Below, piece after piece: positions 16,546 through 25,267 of a DNA stretch of 64,000 nt (the first letter of the stretch is position 1; every line of letters begins with the position of its first letter). A model generated the notes under the pieces. It saw nothing but the letters and a program-made list of their open reading frames with translations, made no database searches and had not been told where the DNA came from. The translations under genes and the position numbers were made by a program. Origin of the DNA: RYN-428 sp035551995. GTDB taxonomy: Bacteria > Planctomycetota > Phycisphaerae > Tepidisphaerales > Tepidisphaeraceae. The DNA is taken from positions 33,083 to 97,082 of the forward strand of contig DASZME010000041.1 in assembly GCA_035551995.1 (NCBI GenBank), in the 5' to 3' direction.

Positions 16546-17813
16546 TCCAGGTCCTCCGTCGGAACCCCGGGAATGCCGGTGTGATCGAGCGGCCCAAGCA
16601 CGGCGGCGGCGTCTCCCGCCAACTCGAAGCCGATCGCGCGCTCGCGCGTCCGCCCGATCACAATATCAAACGGCGGCACGCCGATCTCCGCCAGCGTGTT
16701 GTCGAGAAACGCTTCGCTGCCCCGTATTTTATAGAACGTGACCACTTCGCGTCGAACGCCGGGGCAATGCGGACAATTCGCTTTTTCCGCCGACACCCGG
16801 CCAAGCGACGCGAACAGCGTCTCTTCCCGCTTGCAATTGGAGCAAACGAGCTTTTCCAGCATGTCGCGCCCCAGTTCCAACTCCGCCGTCGGACCGATGA
16901 CGCGCCGCGCCTCGGCCAACAACTCGCCGGCGGTGATCGACGAAGCTTTGGCGGCCAACGGCACGATTTCGTCGAGGGTTTCGTGACTGTAGCAATCTTC
17001 TTTGCGCTGAAATTCGACCTGATAGGCCTCGGTGCTGAAGCCGTTGAAAACCCAGCCTTTGCCTTTGATGACCTCCAGACCGTGAAGAAATTTCACCGCT
17101 TCCTGGCACTGCACGCCGGCGATAATCGAGCTGATGGTTGGCGTGGTGGGGGTCTTTCCGCGTTCCATCTCGGGGCGGGAAAGCAGGTTGCAGGATCGCC
17201 GATTCTGCAATAGTTTCCAATCGGTCTTGGACATCGTGCATTCGTAACAGGGCCCGTCGGGAACGAAGACGCGGGCGGTGCCTTGAATGTGCTCGATGGC
17301 GCCGTCGATCCAGGGGCGATTCACCTTCCAGCAATTGCGATTGATCGCCAGCCGGGCTTCGCGGTTGTCCAACCCGCCGATGACGATATCGGCCCAGCGA
17401 AAGACGCCGATGCCCAGATCGTAAACGACGTTGCCGACGAAAGCGTTCGCCTTGATTTTCGGGTAGACGTCCCTGGCGCCGCGGACGGCGGCTTCGGCCT
17501 TGTAGGTTCCGTTGTCCGATTCACGATAGAGAATGGAGCGCGATAGGTTGGAATTTTCGATGCGATCGAGGTCGGCGATGAAGACGTTGCCGACGCCAAG
17601 GAGGGCAAGATTCTTAATGATTTCGTTGCCCAATGCCCCGGCGCCAACCACCAGCACCCTGGCGCGCGAAAGCCGGGCCTGGTCCCACCAACTGATGAGC
17701 CGAAAACGGTCGAATCGGTCTTCCGAACCGCCGGCGGTCTCGGCGGCGGTAATGCGGATCGGTGTTTGCGACGCGGTTACGGAATCGGTGAGGTTGTCAG
17801 CGGGGGAAGACAT
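16536..17813 (-). CDS. E1-like adenylating enzyme (ThiF/MoeB/UBA superfamily)
   Basis: A 425-residue ubiquitin-activating-type enzyme. The nucleotide loop is VVGAGALGNE (56-65), followed by DLDRIENSNLSRS (81-93), which holds the catalytic Arg and Asp of E1-like adenylation. A CxxC pair at 189-192 (CYEC) and another at 324-327 (CSNC) or 347-350 (CPHC) can bind zinc. Cys208 in NRRSC is a candidate thioester cysteine. The region after residue 245 goes beyond a minimal ThiF and may recruit the Ubl or a carrier protein. Family knowledge says such enzymes adenylate the C-terminal glycine of a beta-grasp protein. It lies directly between the Ubl and JAMM genes on the same strand. Confidence 0.85.
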   Translation of the reverse strand: MSSPADNLTDSVTASQTPIRITAAETAGGSEDRFDRFRLISWWDQARLSRARVLVVGAGALGNEIIKNLALLGVGNVFIADLDRIENSNLSRSILYRESDNGTYKAEAAVRGARDVYPKIKANAFVGNVVYDLGIGVFRWADIVIGGLDNREARLAINRNCWKVNRPWIDGAIEHIQGTARVFVPDGPCYECTMSKTDWKLLQNRRSCNLLSRPEMERGKTPTTPTISSIIAGVQCQEAVKFLHGLEVIKGKGWVFNGFSTEAYQVEFQRKEDCYSHETLDEIVPLAAKASSITAGELLAEARRVIGPTAELELGRDMLEKLVCSNCKREETLFASLGRVSAEKANCPHCPGVRREVVTFYKIRGSEAFLDNTLAEIGVPPFDIVIGRTRERAIGFELAGDAAAVLGPLDHTGIPGVPTEDLEWE

Positions 17814-17830
17814 TATATTTGTTACATCCG

Positions 17831-17870
17831 GCCCGCACTCCCTCCCACGAAGAGGGCTTGGGTGAGGGTG
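17831..17870. repeat. CCCTCCC/GAGGGTGG intergenic repeat
   Basis: CTCCCTCCCACGAAGAGGGC followed by TTGGGTGAGGGTGG, between the Ubl and E1 genes. It is the same class as the repeat near 2580-2690. It shows no coding potential and separates the Ubl stop from the E1 start within a 131-base gap. Confidence 0.45.
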
Positions 17871-17944
17871 GAGCGTTCACGACGTTGAGGCAAGTCTCCT
17901 GCGGCGCAAGGCTCTACCGGCTCGCCTCGAAGCGGCGCCGTTCG

Positions 17945-18283
17945 TTATTTCAGCGTTCGACGCACATCCCAGCCTCGTGCCTCTCGGGAAGAGGGGGCCG
18001 GATGAAGTGCGTCGCCCCCGGCCGTGATTTCCGGCTGCAGCCTCAGCACGTCCCCTTCCTTCACCCCAACATCGGACAACGTCTGTTCGTCCATAAGTTG
18101 CTTTCCCGAGGCGCGGTGATGGAACTTGTAACTCAAGGGCTGCCCGTCAGGGGCGTATTGCGGGAAACTCATCTTCTCCAGCAACACCGCCAGGATGCGG
18201 TTGATCGGCGCATCGTCGGGCATCTGAACCTGCTGGCGTTTGGCCCCCGTGGCGTCCCAGATTTCAACTGTAATCAAACCCAT
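17945..18283 (-). CDS. YukD/EsaB-type ubiquitin-like beta-grasp protein
   Basis: A 112-residue protein whose first 86 residues fit the ubiquitin-like YukD/EsaB group: GLITVEIWDATGAKRQQVQM, a helix (INRILAVLLEKM), LSYKFHHRASGKQL and the closing strand GDVLRLQPEITAGG. The closing strand ends in Gly-Gly (residues 89-90) and is followed by a 22-residue polar tail. YukD proteins occur with type VII secretion, but no EssC ATPase or WXG100 gene is near. With an E1 and a JAMM protease next to it, it could be a conjugated modifier matured by tail removal; this is inference. The ATG at 18283 has GAGG upstream. It is the first gene of the minus-strand locus. Confidence 0.8.
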   Translation of the reverse strand: MGLITVEIWDATGAKRQQVQMPDDAPINRILAVLLEKMSFPQYAPDGQPLSYKFHHRASGKQLMDEQTLSDVGVKEGDVLRLQPEITAGGDALHPAPSSREARGWDVRRTLK

Positions 18284-18427
18284 CGACAATATCCTCGTAT
18301 GTTAGCTATATTCACTATCGGAATTTTAGAGGGTCAACACGCGTTTTGGATGGTTTGCCCGATGAATTTATCCGGACGTCGCATTCTGAGCGGCCCCTGA
18401 CGTATTTTTAACGATTCTGCGCGCAAC

Positions 18428-20821
18428 TTGGTAAACTACAACCCGCGCAGACCGAATAAGACTAAAGAATCGCTCCCAAGGGAGAATTCAAACGTATGGG
18501 ATAAAACGTACCGTCCCTATAGTACATTTTTCCGTTATACTTCACACGGCTTCGCCGGCCACTCTGGGAGAACTCCCATTTTTCAGCATAACCAAAGCTC
18601 GTTTGATCGATTTTCTCCCGGTCCCCCCGGCTATACGCCCCAGGGCGCCGACGGCAATAACGCCGGCCTTTTCGATGCGCTCTGGCGTCAAAAAAGCCTG
18701 GTGATCATTCCTGTCGTCGTATTTCTTTTGTTGGCGCTGGTTTATCTCAAGACCGAACCCAATCGCTACCTGAGCGTCGGCCGATTGCAGGTCACGCCGG
18801 CCGGTCAGCGTCTTAGCGGCGATAATTCCGACAACAGCCAGATGTCCAACTTTCTCGCGACCCAGAGCGAAAAGATCATGTCGCGGGAGATTCTCGCCCT
18901 GGCCCTCGCCCAGCCCCTTAGCGACGAAACCGCGCCTGGCGCCTCGACCGATCCCACCGGCAAAATTCGCGATCTTCAAACTTTCAAGGATTCCGACAGC
19001 GCTCCGCTCACGACCATGAAGAACTTCGTCGAAGTTACTCCGGGAAAAAAGAACGACGCCCTCTCCGTCGCATATGAAACGCCCTTTAAGGACGAGGCGC
19101 CGATCATCGTCAACGCGATCGTCCATGCCTACATGAAGTATCAGACGCAGCCAAAGCAAACCACAACCCTCAGCGTGCTGACCGCCCATCGCGAACAGAA
19201 AAAAAACATCGAAGCCACGCTCACGACGATCGGCGACCAGATGTCGGCGATGGAGCAGCAATATGGCGTTCTGGCCAACAACGGCCAGGACAATCTCGCT
19301 TTCGTGCAGTTGAAAATCCTGTCCGGCCAGGTCGAGGCGGCTCATTTGGAAACCCTCCGCGGCAAAAGCGATTATGAAGAAGCGTCGCACCTGGTGAAAT
19401 CCGATCCCCGTCTCCTCACCGGCGGACAATCCAACGACCCGGCGGTCTTGTCGGCCGGCGACGAGTCGGTCCTCCGGGCAGACTTGCAAGGGCTGCAAAA
19501 TAAAATCGACGACATGAAGTCTCACTATCTGCCGGACCATCCCGCCGTCCGTTCATTGCAGAAAAAAATCGATCAGGCCGCCGCGTCCTATGCCGAGGCG
19601 GTTCGACGCCGGTATGAGCGTGCCAAGATGGCCGAGGCCGACCTTCGCGCCCAGTTCGACGCCCAGCAGAAAAAAGTGGCCGACGTAGGCAAAGCCGCCG
19701 CGAAATACGCACGCTTGAAAGACGAAGCCGATCAGCAACGGCGATTGTCCGACACGCTGGACACCCGCATTCACGGCATCGAACTTCAACAATCGGCCGG
19801 CGCGGTCGATATCGATTACTTCGATGAGCCCGATCCCCTCAACGTCAAAAAATCGCATCCGAGCAAAGTGCGCGCGCTGGGCCTGGCGCTGGTCCTGGGC
19901 CTGGTCCTCGGCTGCGGCCTGGCCCTGACGCGCGATTACATGGACGATCGCCTGCATTCTGTTGACGAAATCAAGTCCTTCCTCGGCCTACCGATGCTCG
20001 GCGCCATCCCGCAGATGGTCGGCGTCGATTCCGCCGTCGCCGGGCAAATGGTGGTGATCGAGCCGGCCAGCGAGGTAGCCGAGTCGTTCCGATCGATCCG
20101 CACCGCCCTTTACTTCGGCGCCCCCAAAGACCGCAACAAAACATTGCTGATCACCTCGCCCACCGCCGGCAACGGCAAGAGCACCACCGCCGCCAATTTG
20201 GCCGCGGTGATGGCGCAGGCGGGGAAGAAAGTGTTGCTGGTCGACGCCGACTTGCGAAACCCGTCGCAGCACATCATCTTCAATCTCAAGGACAATCGCG
20301 TCGGCTTATCCAGCCTCCTGAGTGGTCAGGGAACCTGGGAGCGCGCGATTCAGCGCGCCCCGATCGACGGCCTTGACCTTCTCCCCAGCGGACCCAAACC
20401 GCGTAACCCGTCGGAGATGTTGAATAGTCCGATGTTCGGGGAGCTTCTGGAAATGCTGGCCGAAAAATACGATCAGATCATCATCGATTCCCCGCCGGTG
20501 ATGGGCGTCGGCGACGCCCGCATCATCGCGGCCAATTCCGATCTCACGCTGCTGGTTCTTCGCTCCGAACAATCCACCCGCAAGCTCGCCCTGCTCGCTC
20601 GCGACGGCTTGTCCGGCGTCGGCGCGCATCTGCTCGGGGTGATCGTCAACGACGTCTCCCGCCGCAGCGAAACAAACTTCGGCGGATCGTATCACTACCC
20701 CCAGCGCCCCAATAAGGACGACGACACCGTCGATGAAGATCCCGAAGAACCCGGACGCGGCGGAAAAGGAAGCAGCCGGACCGATCTCGCCCTGCGCCCC
20801 AAACGCAATAACGGGATATGA
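18428..20821 (+). CDS. Polysaccharide biosynthesis tyrosine autokinase (Wzc/BY-kinase)
   Basis: A fused chain-length regulator and kinase for exopolysaccharide export. Membrane helix 1 (SLVIIPVVVFLLLALVYL) starts near residue 92. A Wzz-type periplasmic region with long coiled coils follows, then helix 2 (ALGLALVLGLVLGCGLAL) and a cytosolic BY-kinase domain. The kinase has Walker A (SPTAGNGKST), A' (VLLVDADLRNPS) and B (IIIDSPPVMG). The C-terminal tail has only two tyrosines (GGSYHYPQ) and is very acidic, so autophosphorylation may be limited. The TTG start is the only in-frame choice near the 5' end and is weak; residues 1-80 are low complexity and may not be translated. Divergent from the ubiquitin-like locus. 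Confidence 0.85.
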   Translation: MVNYNPRRPNKTKESLPRENSNVWDKTYRPYSTFFRYTSHGFAGHSGRTPIFQHNQSSFDRFSPGPPGYTPQGADGNNAGLFDALWRQKSLVIIPVVVFLLLALVYLKTEPNRYLSVGRLQVTPAGQRLSGDNSDNSQMSNFLATQSEKIMSREILALALAQPLSDETAPGASTDPTGKIRDLQTFKDSDSAPLTTMKNFVEVTPGKKNDALSVAYETPFKDEAPIIVNAIVHAYMKYQTQPKQTTTLSVLTAHREQKKNIEATLTTIGDQMSAMEQQYGVLANNGQDNLAFVQLKILSGQVEAAHLETLRGKSDYEEASHLVKSDPRLLTGGQSNDPAVLSAGDESVLRADLQGLQNKIDDMKSHYLPDHPAVRSLQKKIDQAAASYAEAVRRRYERAKMAEADLRAQFDAQQKKVADVGKAAAKYARLKDEADQQRRLSDTLDTRIHGIELQQSAGAVDIDYFDEPDPLNVKKSHPSKVRALGLALVLGLVLGCGLALTRDYMDDRLHSVDEIKSFLGLPMLGAIPQMVGVDSAVAGQMVVIEPASEVAESFRSIRTALYFGAPKDRNKTLLITSPTAGNGKSTTAANLAAVMAQAGKKVLLVDADLRNPSQHIIFNLKDNRVGLSSLLSGQGTWERAIQRAPIDGLDLLPSGPKPRNPSEMLNSPMFGELLEMLAEKYDQIIIDSPPVMGVGDARIIAANSDLTLLVLRSEQSTRKLALLARDGLSGVGAHLLGVIVNDVSRRSETNFGGSYHYPQRPNKDDDTVDEDPEEPGRGGKGSSRTDLALRPKRNNGI

Positions 20822-20893
20822 TGACCGTTCCGGTCCGTCGACGGATGTAGAGCGCCTACCTGCGTTGGTATAGCAAGCATTGATCGCGAAACG

Positions 20894-20917
20894 CGCCCCG
20901 CAAGCGGGGCCGCTAAA
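20894..20917 (-). repeat. Dispersed hairpin element, copy D
   Basis: The same 24-base core as the copy at 13933, here inverted (CGCCCCGCAAGCGGGGCCGC then TAAA on the plus strand). It lies between two convergent genes, 72 bases after the autokinase stop and 31 bases from the end of the minus-strand membrane protein gene. That position suits a bidirectional terminator. Confidence 0.7.
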
Positions 20918-20948
20918 CGCAGACAATCTACACCGGTGTGACAAGGCT

Positions 20949-21536
20949 CTAATGCTTCCCCTTCATCAACTCCCGGAATAAATCATCCGACGGGACATCT
21001 CGAATCGATATCAGCCGAAGTGAACTCGCCTTCCATCCCGCGGTGGTTTTCTCCCAATCGAATTCCCATGTGCTGGTTTCGATCGGGGTCAGCGCGTCCT
21101 GGGTGCTGACCAGCGAGAATCGCGTCGCGATCACTCCGTCGTGCTCTTCGTCGGTCAGATCGCGAACGGTCGCGGAGGTCACATGAATTCTCTCGGCCGA
21201 CGTTTGCGCGTATGTCGAAACAAGATCGCCGCCGGTGACTACGGTTCCCGCTTTGGTCGCGAACGTGGCGGAGACGGTGAGGTGAGATCTGAAATCGGCC
21301 CAGTCGCCGTCCACCACGTCTTTGATGAGCCGGTGTGTTTGCTTATTCACTTTTTCCTTGTCGGTGTCGACGAAGTAGCTGAGCAAAGCCCACCCGACGG
21401 CGACAAGCAGCAGTCCGACGCCGGCGTTTCGGACACGGGAGACCTGGCGTTTGTCGCCGTTGACGACAAGCGATATCGCGATGACGGCCAGGAGCGCCGG
21501 AATCCACCAGGATACGTCGAACAGCAAGTCATTCAT
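20949..21536 (-). CDS. Two-helix membrane protein with a soluble C-terminal domain
   Basis: 195 residues. Two N-terminal membrane helices (VSWWIPALLAVIAISLVV and AGVGLLLVAVGWALLSYF) lead into a soluble domain of about 140 residues. Its alternating pattern and closing strands (STWEFDWEKTTAGWKASSLR) recall the NTF2/SnoaL-like fold, but no catalytic residues can be proposed. Start ATG at 21536 has AGGA. It stands alone on its strand between the autokinase and the Maf-like gene, with no sign of a shared operon. Function unknown. Confidence 0.65.
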   Translation of the reverse strand: MNDLLFDVSWWIPALLAVIAISLVVNGDKRQVSRVRNAGVGLLLVAVGWALLSYFVDTDKEKVNKQTHRLIKDVVDGDWADFRSHLTVSATFATKAGTVVTGGDLVSTYAQTSAERIHVTSATVRDLTDEEHDGVIATRFSLVSTQDALTPIETSTWEFDWEKTTAGWKASSLRLISIRDVPSDDLFRELMKGKH

Positions 21537-21588
21537 GAAATCCTAAACCTTTCGCCGTGGGGGGTCCGATAACGGATCAAGGCAATTT

Positions 21589-23598
21589 ATGGCCCGTTTC
21601 GCCGAGGGACCGCCGCGCCCCGGGCGCAAGTCGTCAGGCTATAGCCACGCAACCATGACCGCAAGCAGCGACCTATCGACCCGCTTTGTCCTGGCTGAAG
21701 ACGCCCCATATTTGCAGAATATGGCGGTGCTTTGGACGGTCGATCCCGCGCTGGCCGAGATGATCGAAGACGCCGAAGGACAGAATGTATATCGTGTCGA
21801 GGCGTCCCGATCCGGCTCGCCGACCGTCGCCGCCGCCACATCCGATGGCCGCACGATTTACCTGCACAGCAAATACGAACCGGCCGCCGAAGCCAAGAGG
21901 CTGACCCAAAGCGTGGACGCGGAAAGGCTTCTCGCGTTTTACATTTATGGCTTTGGATTCGGATACCACGCCGAGGCGCTTTTCGAGCGCGCCGGCGCCG
22001 AAGCGCTGTTCGTGATTTTTGAACCGAGTGTGGCGTTGCTGCGAACGGCGCTGGAAAGCCGGGACTTTTCGCGCATGCTGCAAAGCAAACGCCTGCTTTT
22101 TTTCACCCGGCTGGACAAGGGAGAGTTGCTGACGCGCCTCACGCCGCACTCGGCGCTGATGTCGCTCGGGGTCGATCGCGTCGTGCATCCGCCAAGCGAG
22201 CAAATGGCGCCGGAGTTTCACGCGCAGATGCAGTTGTGGGTGGAGGAATTCGAAAGTTTCAGCCGAACGAGCATCAATACCGTCGTGCTGAACAGCCTGC
22301 GAACCGCCGAAAACATCGCGAGAAACATCGGCTGGTACGCGGCGGCGCCGTCGTTGTCGCGCCTGCACAATCGCCATCGAAATCAGCCGGCCGTTATCGT
22401 GTCGGCCGGTCCATCGCTGCGGAAAAATAAACACCTGCTCAAGGACCTGAACGAGCGATCGGTTTTGATTTCCGTGCAGACCACGCTTCAGCCGTTGCTG
22501 GAAATGGGAGTGGAGCCGCGGTTCGTCACGTCGCTTGATTATCACGAGGTATGCACGCGATTTTTCGAGCGTCTGCCGGCGACGCTGCGCACGGAAATGG
22601 TCGCCGAGCCCAAGGCGAACAGCGGAATCCTTTCGATGTTTCCCGGCCCCATATCGTTGCTGGGAAACCCGTTCGCCGAGGGATTGCTGCGGGAACTCAA
22701 GCTGAAAAAGCCCGAGCTTCGCGGCGGCGCCACCGTGGCCCATCTGGCGTTTTATCTCGCCGAGCACATGGGATGCGATCCGATCATTTTCGTGGGACAG
22801 GACCTTGGCTTCAGCGACGGCTTGTTCTACACGCCCGGCACCAGCTACGAAGACGTGTGGGCGCCGGAGCTATCGCGATTTTGCACGGTGGAAATGAAGC
22901 AGTGGGAACAGATCGTCCGCGAGCGTTTTATCCTTCGGAAGATCCCCGACCAGGGGGGCCGGCCGATGTATACCGAAGAGCGGATGTTCACCTATTTGCA
23001 GCAGTTCGAGCGCGATTTTCTCGGCACGCAAACGCGGGTGATCGACGCCACCGAAGGAGGCGCGGCCAAACGCGGAACGACGGTCATGACCCTCGCCGAG
23101 GCGGCCGAGCGGTTTTGCGCCGAGCCGATTAAGTTCGCCCAATCGTGCGATCATCCGGGATTGAATTGGGACCGGCTGGGAACCAGCGTCCAGGGCCTGC
23201 GCAATCGGCGCGAAGAAGGGATGGAGATCGAGCGAATCGCCCGATCGACGCTGCCGTTGCTGGAGGAAATTCGCGATCATCTTGACGACCAGGCTCGCGT
23301 AAATCGCGCCATCGCTTCGATCGATTCCCTGCGCGGGCGGATGAATGAACTGCACTACGCATATGACCTGGTGACGCAGTTTTGCCAGCCGGTCGAACTC
23401 AGGCGATTTGAAGCCGATCGAAAGATCATCGCGTCGAAAGCCGCCGCGACGGAAAAACAGCGCCTTCAGGTCGTGCGCGACATCGAAAACGTCCACGGCA
23501 TTCTCGCGGCCTCTATCGACTTTCAAAAGCTGATGGATGAAGTGATCGAGCGTCTGTCGATCTTGGAGCAAGCTCAAAACCGGAGTGCGGCCGCTTGA
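21589..23598 (+). CDS. Maf-type motility-associated glycosyltransferase (DUF115)
   Basis: A 669-residue member of the Maf/DUF115 family, which transfers nonulosonic acids (sialic, legionaminic or pseudaminic acid) onto flagellin. The DUF115 core runs from PAVIVSAGPSLRKNKHLL (about residue 265) through FVTSLDYHEV and GATVAHLAFYLAEHMGCDPI to IFVGQDLGFSDGLFYTPGTS (about residue 410). An all-helical C-terminal region follows. The ATG at 21589 is used; a later ATG at 21655 would also keep the domain. It opens a five-gene run ending with neuC, and its stop overlaps the next start (TTGA), so co-translation is likely. The acceptor protein is not in the window. Confidence 0.82.
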   Translation: MARFAEGPPRPGRKSSGYSHATMTASSDLSTRFVLAEDAPYLQNMAVLWTVDPALAEMIEDAEGQNVYRVEASRSGSPTVAAATSDGRTIYLHSKYEPAAEAKRLTQSVDAERLLAFYIYGFGFGYHAEALFERAGAEALFVIFEPSVALLRTALESRDFSRMLQSKRLLFFTRLDKGELLTRLTPHSALMSLGVDRVVHPPSEQMAPEFHAQMQLWVEEFESFSRTSINTVVLNSLRTAENIARNIGWYAAAPSLSRLHNRHRNQPAVIVSAGPSLRKNKHLLKDLNERSVLISVQTTLQPLLEMGVEPRFVTSLDYHEVCTRFFERLPATLRTEMVAEPKANSGILSMFPGPISLLGNPFAEGLLRELKLKKPELRGGATVAHLAFYLAEHMGCDPIIFVGQDLGFSDGLFYTPGTSYEDVWAPELSRFCTVEMKQWEQIVRERFILRKIPDQGGRPMYTEERMFTYLQQFERDFLGTQTRVIDATEGGAAKRGTTVMTLAEAAERFCAEPIKFAQSCDHPGLNWDRLGTSVQGLRNRREEGMEIERIARSTLPLLEEIRDHLDDQARVNRAIASIDSLRGRMNELHYAYDLVTQFCQPVELRRFEADRKIIASKAAATEKQRLQVVRDIENVHGILAASIDFQKLMDEVIERLSILEQAQNRSAAA

Positions 23599-25202
23599 AA
23601 AATACAACCGCCATCCTCTCGATGCTGCACGAGGACGCAACCAGAAATAGCGCCACGCGCCTGTTTCGCGGCGAACCGGTATTGCGCTGGACGCTCAAGC
23701 GATTGGCCGGGGCGAAGCGAGTCGAATCGACCGCGGTTATCTGCTGGGAAGATCAACTCGACGCGGTGGCGCGAGAAGCGGGATCGGCGTTCGTCCTGGC
23801 CAAAGGCCCGCGCAAGGCGTTGCCGGAGCTTGACGCCGTCACCGCCGCACGGCGCTGGTCGGACGGATGGCGCGGCGGGCTTCTGGGCACGTGCGATTTT
23901 GATCTTGGCTTTTATGCCCCATGGTTCAACGAATTGGCCGTCAAGGTCGAGAGCGACGCTGTCCTGCTGATCGATCCGTCGTCGGCGCTGGTCGATCCCG
24001 CCGTCCTGGATGGGTTGGTCGCGCACGCCGGGTCGCATCCCGACAGCGAGCTTTGTTTTGTTCCCGCGGCTCCGGGTCTTGGCGGGGCGCTTCTCCGCGG
24101 AAATCTGCTCGCGCGTCTTGCCGCCGCCAAAACGCACTGCGGGCGACTGCTCCATTACCTTCCCGATCAACACAGCCGCGAGCCGCTCGCCGGCGACATG
24201 TGCGCTCCCGTTCCCGCTTCGGTGGCGCGAACGACGCACCGCTTCAAGCTCGATTCGGACCGGCAGATCGCCCGCCTTGGCGCCGCGATGCACTGCCTGA
24301 ACGGACAATTGATTTCCAGCGGCGCCGAGGAATTGGTCCATCGATCGCACGCCTGGGAGGCGCCGGACCGTCTGCCGCGAGAGGTAACGCTCGAGCTAAA
24401 CACCGATCGCGCCACGCGGCCGATCTGGTGGGCCGGCTCGTATCACGCGCTCGCCCGCCCGCCGATGTCGCTCGACATGGCGCGGATGGTCATCGAAGAA
24501 TTGGCGACGCTGGACGACACGCGCCTGACGATCGCGGGCGTCGGCGATCCATTGTTATGCGAGACGCTGTTCGACGTCCTGAACCTGATCCCCGGCGACG
24601 GATCGATTTCCACGCACGTGGAGACCGATTTTTTCGGCGCCGACCCAGAGGCGATCCGCCGCCTGGCGGCATCGCCGGTCGCGGTCGTTTCCGTCCATCT
24701 CCCGGCGACCGGCCCGCGCGTCTACGAACAAATCATGGGCGCCGCCGGTTTGGAACGAGTCACCGCCGCCGTCGGGGAATTCATCGCGGCACGGGCGGGA
24801 AGGACGGCGCCGATTTTGGTTCCGACGTTCATGAAATGCCGGCAAAATCTAGGCGAGATGGAAGCGTGGTACGACCAATGGCTGCGTGCCGTGGGGTGCG
24901 CGGTTCTCCGAGGCCCGAGCGATTTTGCCGGCCAGATTCCCGGCGTCGCGGTCGCCGACATGTCGCCGCCGCGTCGCAAGCCGTGCGCGCGGATCGCGTC
25001 GCGGATGACGATATTGTCCGATGGAAAAGTCGTATCGTGCGAGCAGGACGTTTTGGGCCGTCAGGCGCTGGGCCAGGTTGGGCGCGGTTCGCTGGCGGAT
25101 GTTTGGCAAAAGCAATTTACCGATTTGCGCCGCGATCACCGGGAAGGAAATTTGGGTCAACGTCCGCTGTGCGGAAATTGCAGGGAATGGCATCGAGTCT
25201 AA
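23595..25202 (+). CDS. Nucleotidyltransferase-like / SPASM protein with degenerate radical-SAM core
   Basis: 535 residues. The first 240 look like a GT-A/cytidylyltransferase-type domain (TRLFRGEPVLRWTLKRLAGA). Then comes a barrel resembling radical SAM enzymes, and the C-terminal SPASM region keeps its cysteines (RRKPCARIAS, VVSCEQD, CGNCREW). Where a radical SAM protein has CxxxCxxC after VTLEL, this one reads VTLELNTDRATRPIWW (264-279), so the SAM-binding cluster is missing. It resembles the so-called spiro-SPASM proteins; that label is from memory and tentative. Embedded between Maf and neuA, it probably acts in making or attaching the sugar. TTG start overlaps the Maf stop. Confidence 0.65.
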   Translation: MKNTTAILSMLHEDATRNSATRLFRGEPVLRWTLKRLAGAKRVESTAVICWEDQLDAVAREAGSAFVLAKGPRKALPELDAVTAARRWSDGWRGGLLGTCDFDLGFYAPWFNELAVKVESDAVLLIDPSSALVDPAVLDGLVAHAGSHPDSELCFVPAAPGLGGALLRGNLLARLAAAKTHCGRLLHYLPDQHSREPLAGDMCAPVPASVARTTHRFKLDSDRQIARLGAAMHCLNGQLISSGAEELVHRSHAWEAPDRLPREVTLELNTDRATRPIWWAGSYHALARPPMSLDMARMVIEELATLDDTRLTIAGVGDPLLCETLFDVLNLIPGDGSISTHVETDFFGADPEAIRRLAASPVAVVSVHLPATGPRVYEQIMGAAGLERVTAAVGEFIAARAGRTAPILVPTFMKCRQNLGEMEAWYDQWLRAVGCAVLRGPSDFAGQIPGVAVADMSPPRRKPCARIASRMTILSDGKVVSCEQDVLGRQALGQVGRGSLADVWQKQFTDLRRDHREGNLGQRPLCGNCREWHRV

Positions 25203-25267
25203 CGGTCGGCGTTGAGCAGAAGACCGTGATTTGAAATTTGAGATTTCAGATTTGAGTTTCGATTCCT

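Noticed and set aside
12833..18283. Type VII secretion locus (because of the YukD-like protein and FHA domains)
   Set aside because: No EssC/FtsK-type ATPase, WXG100 protein or EssA/EssB-like gene is present; E1, JAMM and RING genes point to protein modification instead.
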